16,565 nucleotides of DNA from NCBI GenBank assembly GCA_963707135.1, contig CAVPOY010000037.1:1-16565 (forward strand), in the 5' to 3' direction. The first letter of the stretch is position 1. Each line of letters opens with the position of its first letter. Shown piece after piece: positions 15,057 through 16,565 of the stretch. The notes beneath the pieces were generated by a model, which was not told the DNA's origin, ran no database searches, and worked only from the letters and a program-made list of their open reading frames with translations. This DNA is from JBGSTR01 sp963707135. Lineage in GTDB: Bacteria; Pseudomonadota; Gammaproteobacteria; Chromatiales; Chromatiaceae. A program made the translations under genes and the position numbers.

Positions 15057-15795
15057 GCGAACAGGTTCGGCGGCTGTCGCCGATCGGAAACGAAGCAGAA
15101 TCAGGCAGCCGGCCATGGCATCTCGGGTTCTCCACCGGACCGCGAGTATCCGGAAGCGCGCGGCGGCGCAGTCGGTCCAGGTCCCAATGGTGCTGGCCTG
15201 CAGGGGAACGACAGTACGGCTCGCCCCAACCGGGTCTGTATCGGAAGCCAGATCAGGGCATTGGAAACGCTTTCCGTGAGCGCGAGAAGGGATCCCAGGG
15301 TCGGAAAAGCCGGGTGCTGCTCGCTTCTCAACCCGGGCGGATCGACGAGCAGCAGGTCCGGGATCCAACCATCCCAGTCGGCGGGCGTGGCGGAGCGCGT
15401 GAGCACGGCCTCAGCGCCCAAGCCGCCGCGCAGTCCGGCGGCGTGCTCCTCGACGATCTCGAAGGCCCGGATCGCGTAGCTTCCCCAGTCCGAAAGGATA
15501 CGTTTCGCCAGCTGCGCGGAACCCGGGTAGGTCGAGCCGATGTCGGCGCGCCACTGCTGCCGCCAGAGGCGGATGTCCGGATTCCCGTCGCTCGATGTTG
15601 AGCGAATCTCTGGATGCCCCGGGTCCAGGCGCCGGATTGCCTCAAGGTGCTCTCCCAAGGCCCCGCGAAGGCGTCCGCATAACGGAACAGTCCCTGATGC
15701 CCGGCAAGCAGCCCATGGATGGCGGCGACCAGCGCGACGTGTTTCACGCAGTCGCCCTCGTTTCCGGCCTTGGTTCGGTGGTCGTAATGTTGCAT
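14985..15795 (-). pseudogene. RlmJ-like (23S rRNA A2030 N6-methyltransferase family) gene with two frameshifts
   Basis: Starting at ATG 15795 the minus strand reads MQHYDHRTKAGNEGDCVKHV and LFRYADAFAG, then continues in a second frame from EHLEAIRRLDPG to ALIWLPIQTRLG and a third frame from ASRTVVPLQ to WRLLGLQNPT. One extra C in each of two plus-strand CCCC runs (15661-15664 and 15224-15227) joins all three into a 270-residue protein, close to RlmJ length (280 in E. coli). RlmJ-like landmarks are AGN..D..KH, YPGS at 90-93, an acidic strand AFEIVEEH, motif IV DPPG at 152-155, and IWLP. RlmJ has DPPY; here the aromatic base-stacking residue is Gly, so activity or target may differ. Convergent with the PrimPol gene, divergent from SRAP. 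Confidence 0.72.
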
Positions 15796-15810
15796 CTCGA
15801 GGACCCAAGG

Positions 15811-15820
15811 AGGCGCGCCT
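15811..15820. repeat. 10-bp palindrome AGGCGCGCCT in divergent intergenic region
   Basis: A perfect 10-base palindrome in the 100-base gap (15796-15895) between the divergent RlmJ-like and SRAP genes. It could be an operator, but GC-rich palindromes of this size arise by chance and I see no LexA-type CTGT-N8-ACAG box near it. Confidence 0.2.
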
Positions 15821-15895
15821 CGCGCGTGTCGCTCGCCGTGGCCTTGGGGCAAGGATCGGCGACCCGGTGCCCCGTGATCAAATGCGGAGGAGGCC

Positions 15896-16565
15896 ATGTG
15901 CGGAAGATTCGTTCAGTATTCGGACCCGGAAGTCTACGCCAGCCGCTTCGAGCTCGAGTCTGTCTGCGACGCGCGACCGCGTTACAACCTCGCCCCAACC
16001 CAGTCGGTGCTCGCCATCCGAGTGGTCGGCGGCGGTGCCCGGGAGCTGGTCCCGTTGCGGTGGGGGCTCGTTCCATCCTGGTCGAAAGGGCCGGATAGCC
16101 GCTACAGCATGATCAATGCCCGCGCCGAGACGGTCGCTACCAAGCCCGCCTACCGAAATGCCTTCAGGCACAGGCGCTGCCTGGTCCCGATAGAGGGCTT
16201 CTACGAGTGGAAGACCGAGAGTGGGGTGAAGACGCCGTTCCTGATCCGGCGCCGGGACGCGGAGCCCTTCGCGATGGCAGGGCTTCGGGAGTGCTGGCAC
16301 GGTAGGAGCGGGGAGGAGATCCAGTCCTGCGTCATCCTGGTCACCGGAGCGAACCAGGCTCGTGCGCGGCATCCACGACAGGATGCCGGTGGTCCTCCCG
16401 CCGGCGAGCCACTCGACCTGGCTGGACCCGGAAAACAAGGACGCCGACGCGCTCCTGGCAATGCTGATGCCGGCCGATCCGGAGCCCTGGACGCTGCTCG
16501 AGGTCTCCAGCCGGGTCAACAGCCCCGGAACGACGGTCCCGAGCTGATCGAGCCGGCGGGTCCCC
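15896..16565 (+). CDS. SRAP-domain protein (SOS response-associated, YedK/HMCES-like), frameshifted and cut by window edge
   Basis: ATG 15896 follows a strong GGAGGAGG. The product begins MCGRF, so Cys2, which forms the covalent bond to abasic DNA in this family, is present. RYNLAPTQ, WGLVPSW, MINARAET (Asn74, Arg76) and GFYEWK (Glu104) follow. After GANQ the conserved sequence moves to another frame (GIHDRMPVVLPPASHSTWL..., LLEVSSRVNSP) and returns to the first frame at NDGPELIEPAG. Removing one G at 16357-16358 and adding one C to the CCCC run at 16523-16526 restores an uninterrupted protein in which the catalytic His falls at residue 160, as in YedK. As written the frame stays open, but about 56 residues, including that His, are scrambled. 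The stop lies beyond the window. Family role: shields abasic sites in single-stranded DNA. Confidence 0.85.
   Translation, partial: MCGRFVQYSDPEVYASRFELESVCDARPRYNLAPTQSVLAIRVVGGGARELVPLRWGLVPSWSKGPDSRYSMINARAETVATKPAYRNAFRHRRCLVPIEGFYEWKTESGVKTPFLIRRRDAEPFAMAGLRECWHGRSGEEIQSCVILVTGANQARARHPRQDAGGPPAGEPLDLAGPGKQGRRRAPGNADAGRSGALDAARGLQPGQQPRNDGPELIEPAGP

Overview
This is a GC-rich bacterial chromosome segment. Its gene content points to a gammaproteobacterium: a YibF-like glutathione S-transferase, an E. coli-length BioA, an RlmJ-family methyltransferase, an integron-integrase-like relic, and an outer-membrane barrel that shows a Gram-negative envelope. I infer a free-living or purple-sulfur-type (Chromatiales-like) lineage from overall look and GC only; no marker gene here settles the taxonomy.

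Layout from left to right. Positions 1-335 (minus) hold the truncated relic of a tyrosine recombinase most like an integron integrase. A small secreted Cys-containing protein follows (minus, 439-933). Next is a 561-residue protein made of two tandem HAD domains (plus, 1265-2950). A Gate-domain (nucleoside-recognition/SpmA-B-like) membrane protein (plus, 3254-4192) faces, tail to tail, an OPT-family transporter (minus, 4243-6009).

The centrepiece is a tightly overlapping six-gene operon (6180-10313) for an ECF-type nickel (possibly cobalt) importer: NikK-like and NikL-like periplasmic/membrane-anchored accessory proteins, an outer-membrane beta-barrel, the substrate-specific component NikM/CbiM, the transmembrane coupling protein NikQ/CbiQ, and the ATPase NikO/CbiO with a histidine-rich tail. 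A sigma70-like promoter and a repeated GTATTAC element sit just upstream and make a plausible metal-responsive control region. The barrel implies that the operon encodes a route across both membranes.

After the operon come a YibF-like GST (10374-10979), an exported DUF4139 protein (11079-12563) and the biotin-synthesis aminotransferase BioA (12650-13933).

The right end looks accessory: an orphan PrimPol-type primase (14127-15056), a divergent RlmJ-like methyltransferase on the minus strand (14985-15795) and an SRAP/YedK-type protein running off the edge (15896-16565). The last two carry four single-base frame disruptions that I could place from conserved protein sequence. Three of them sit in CCCC runs that would be restored by one more C, so either this end contains homopolymer sequencing errors or both genes are decaying.
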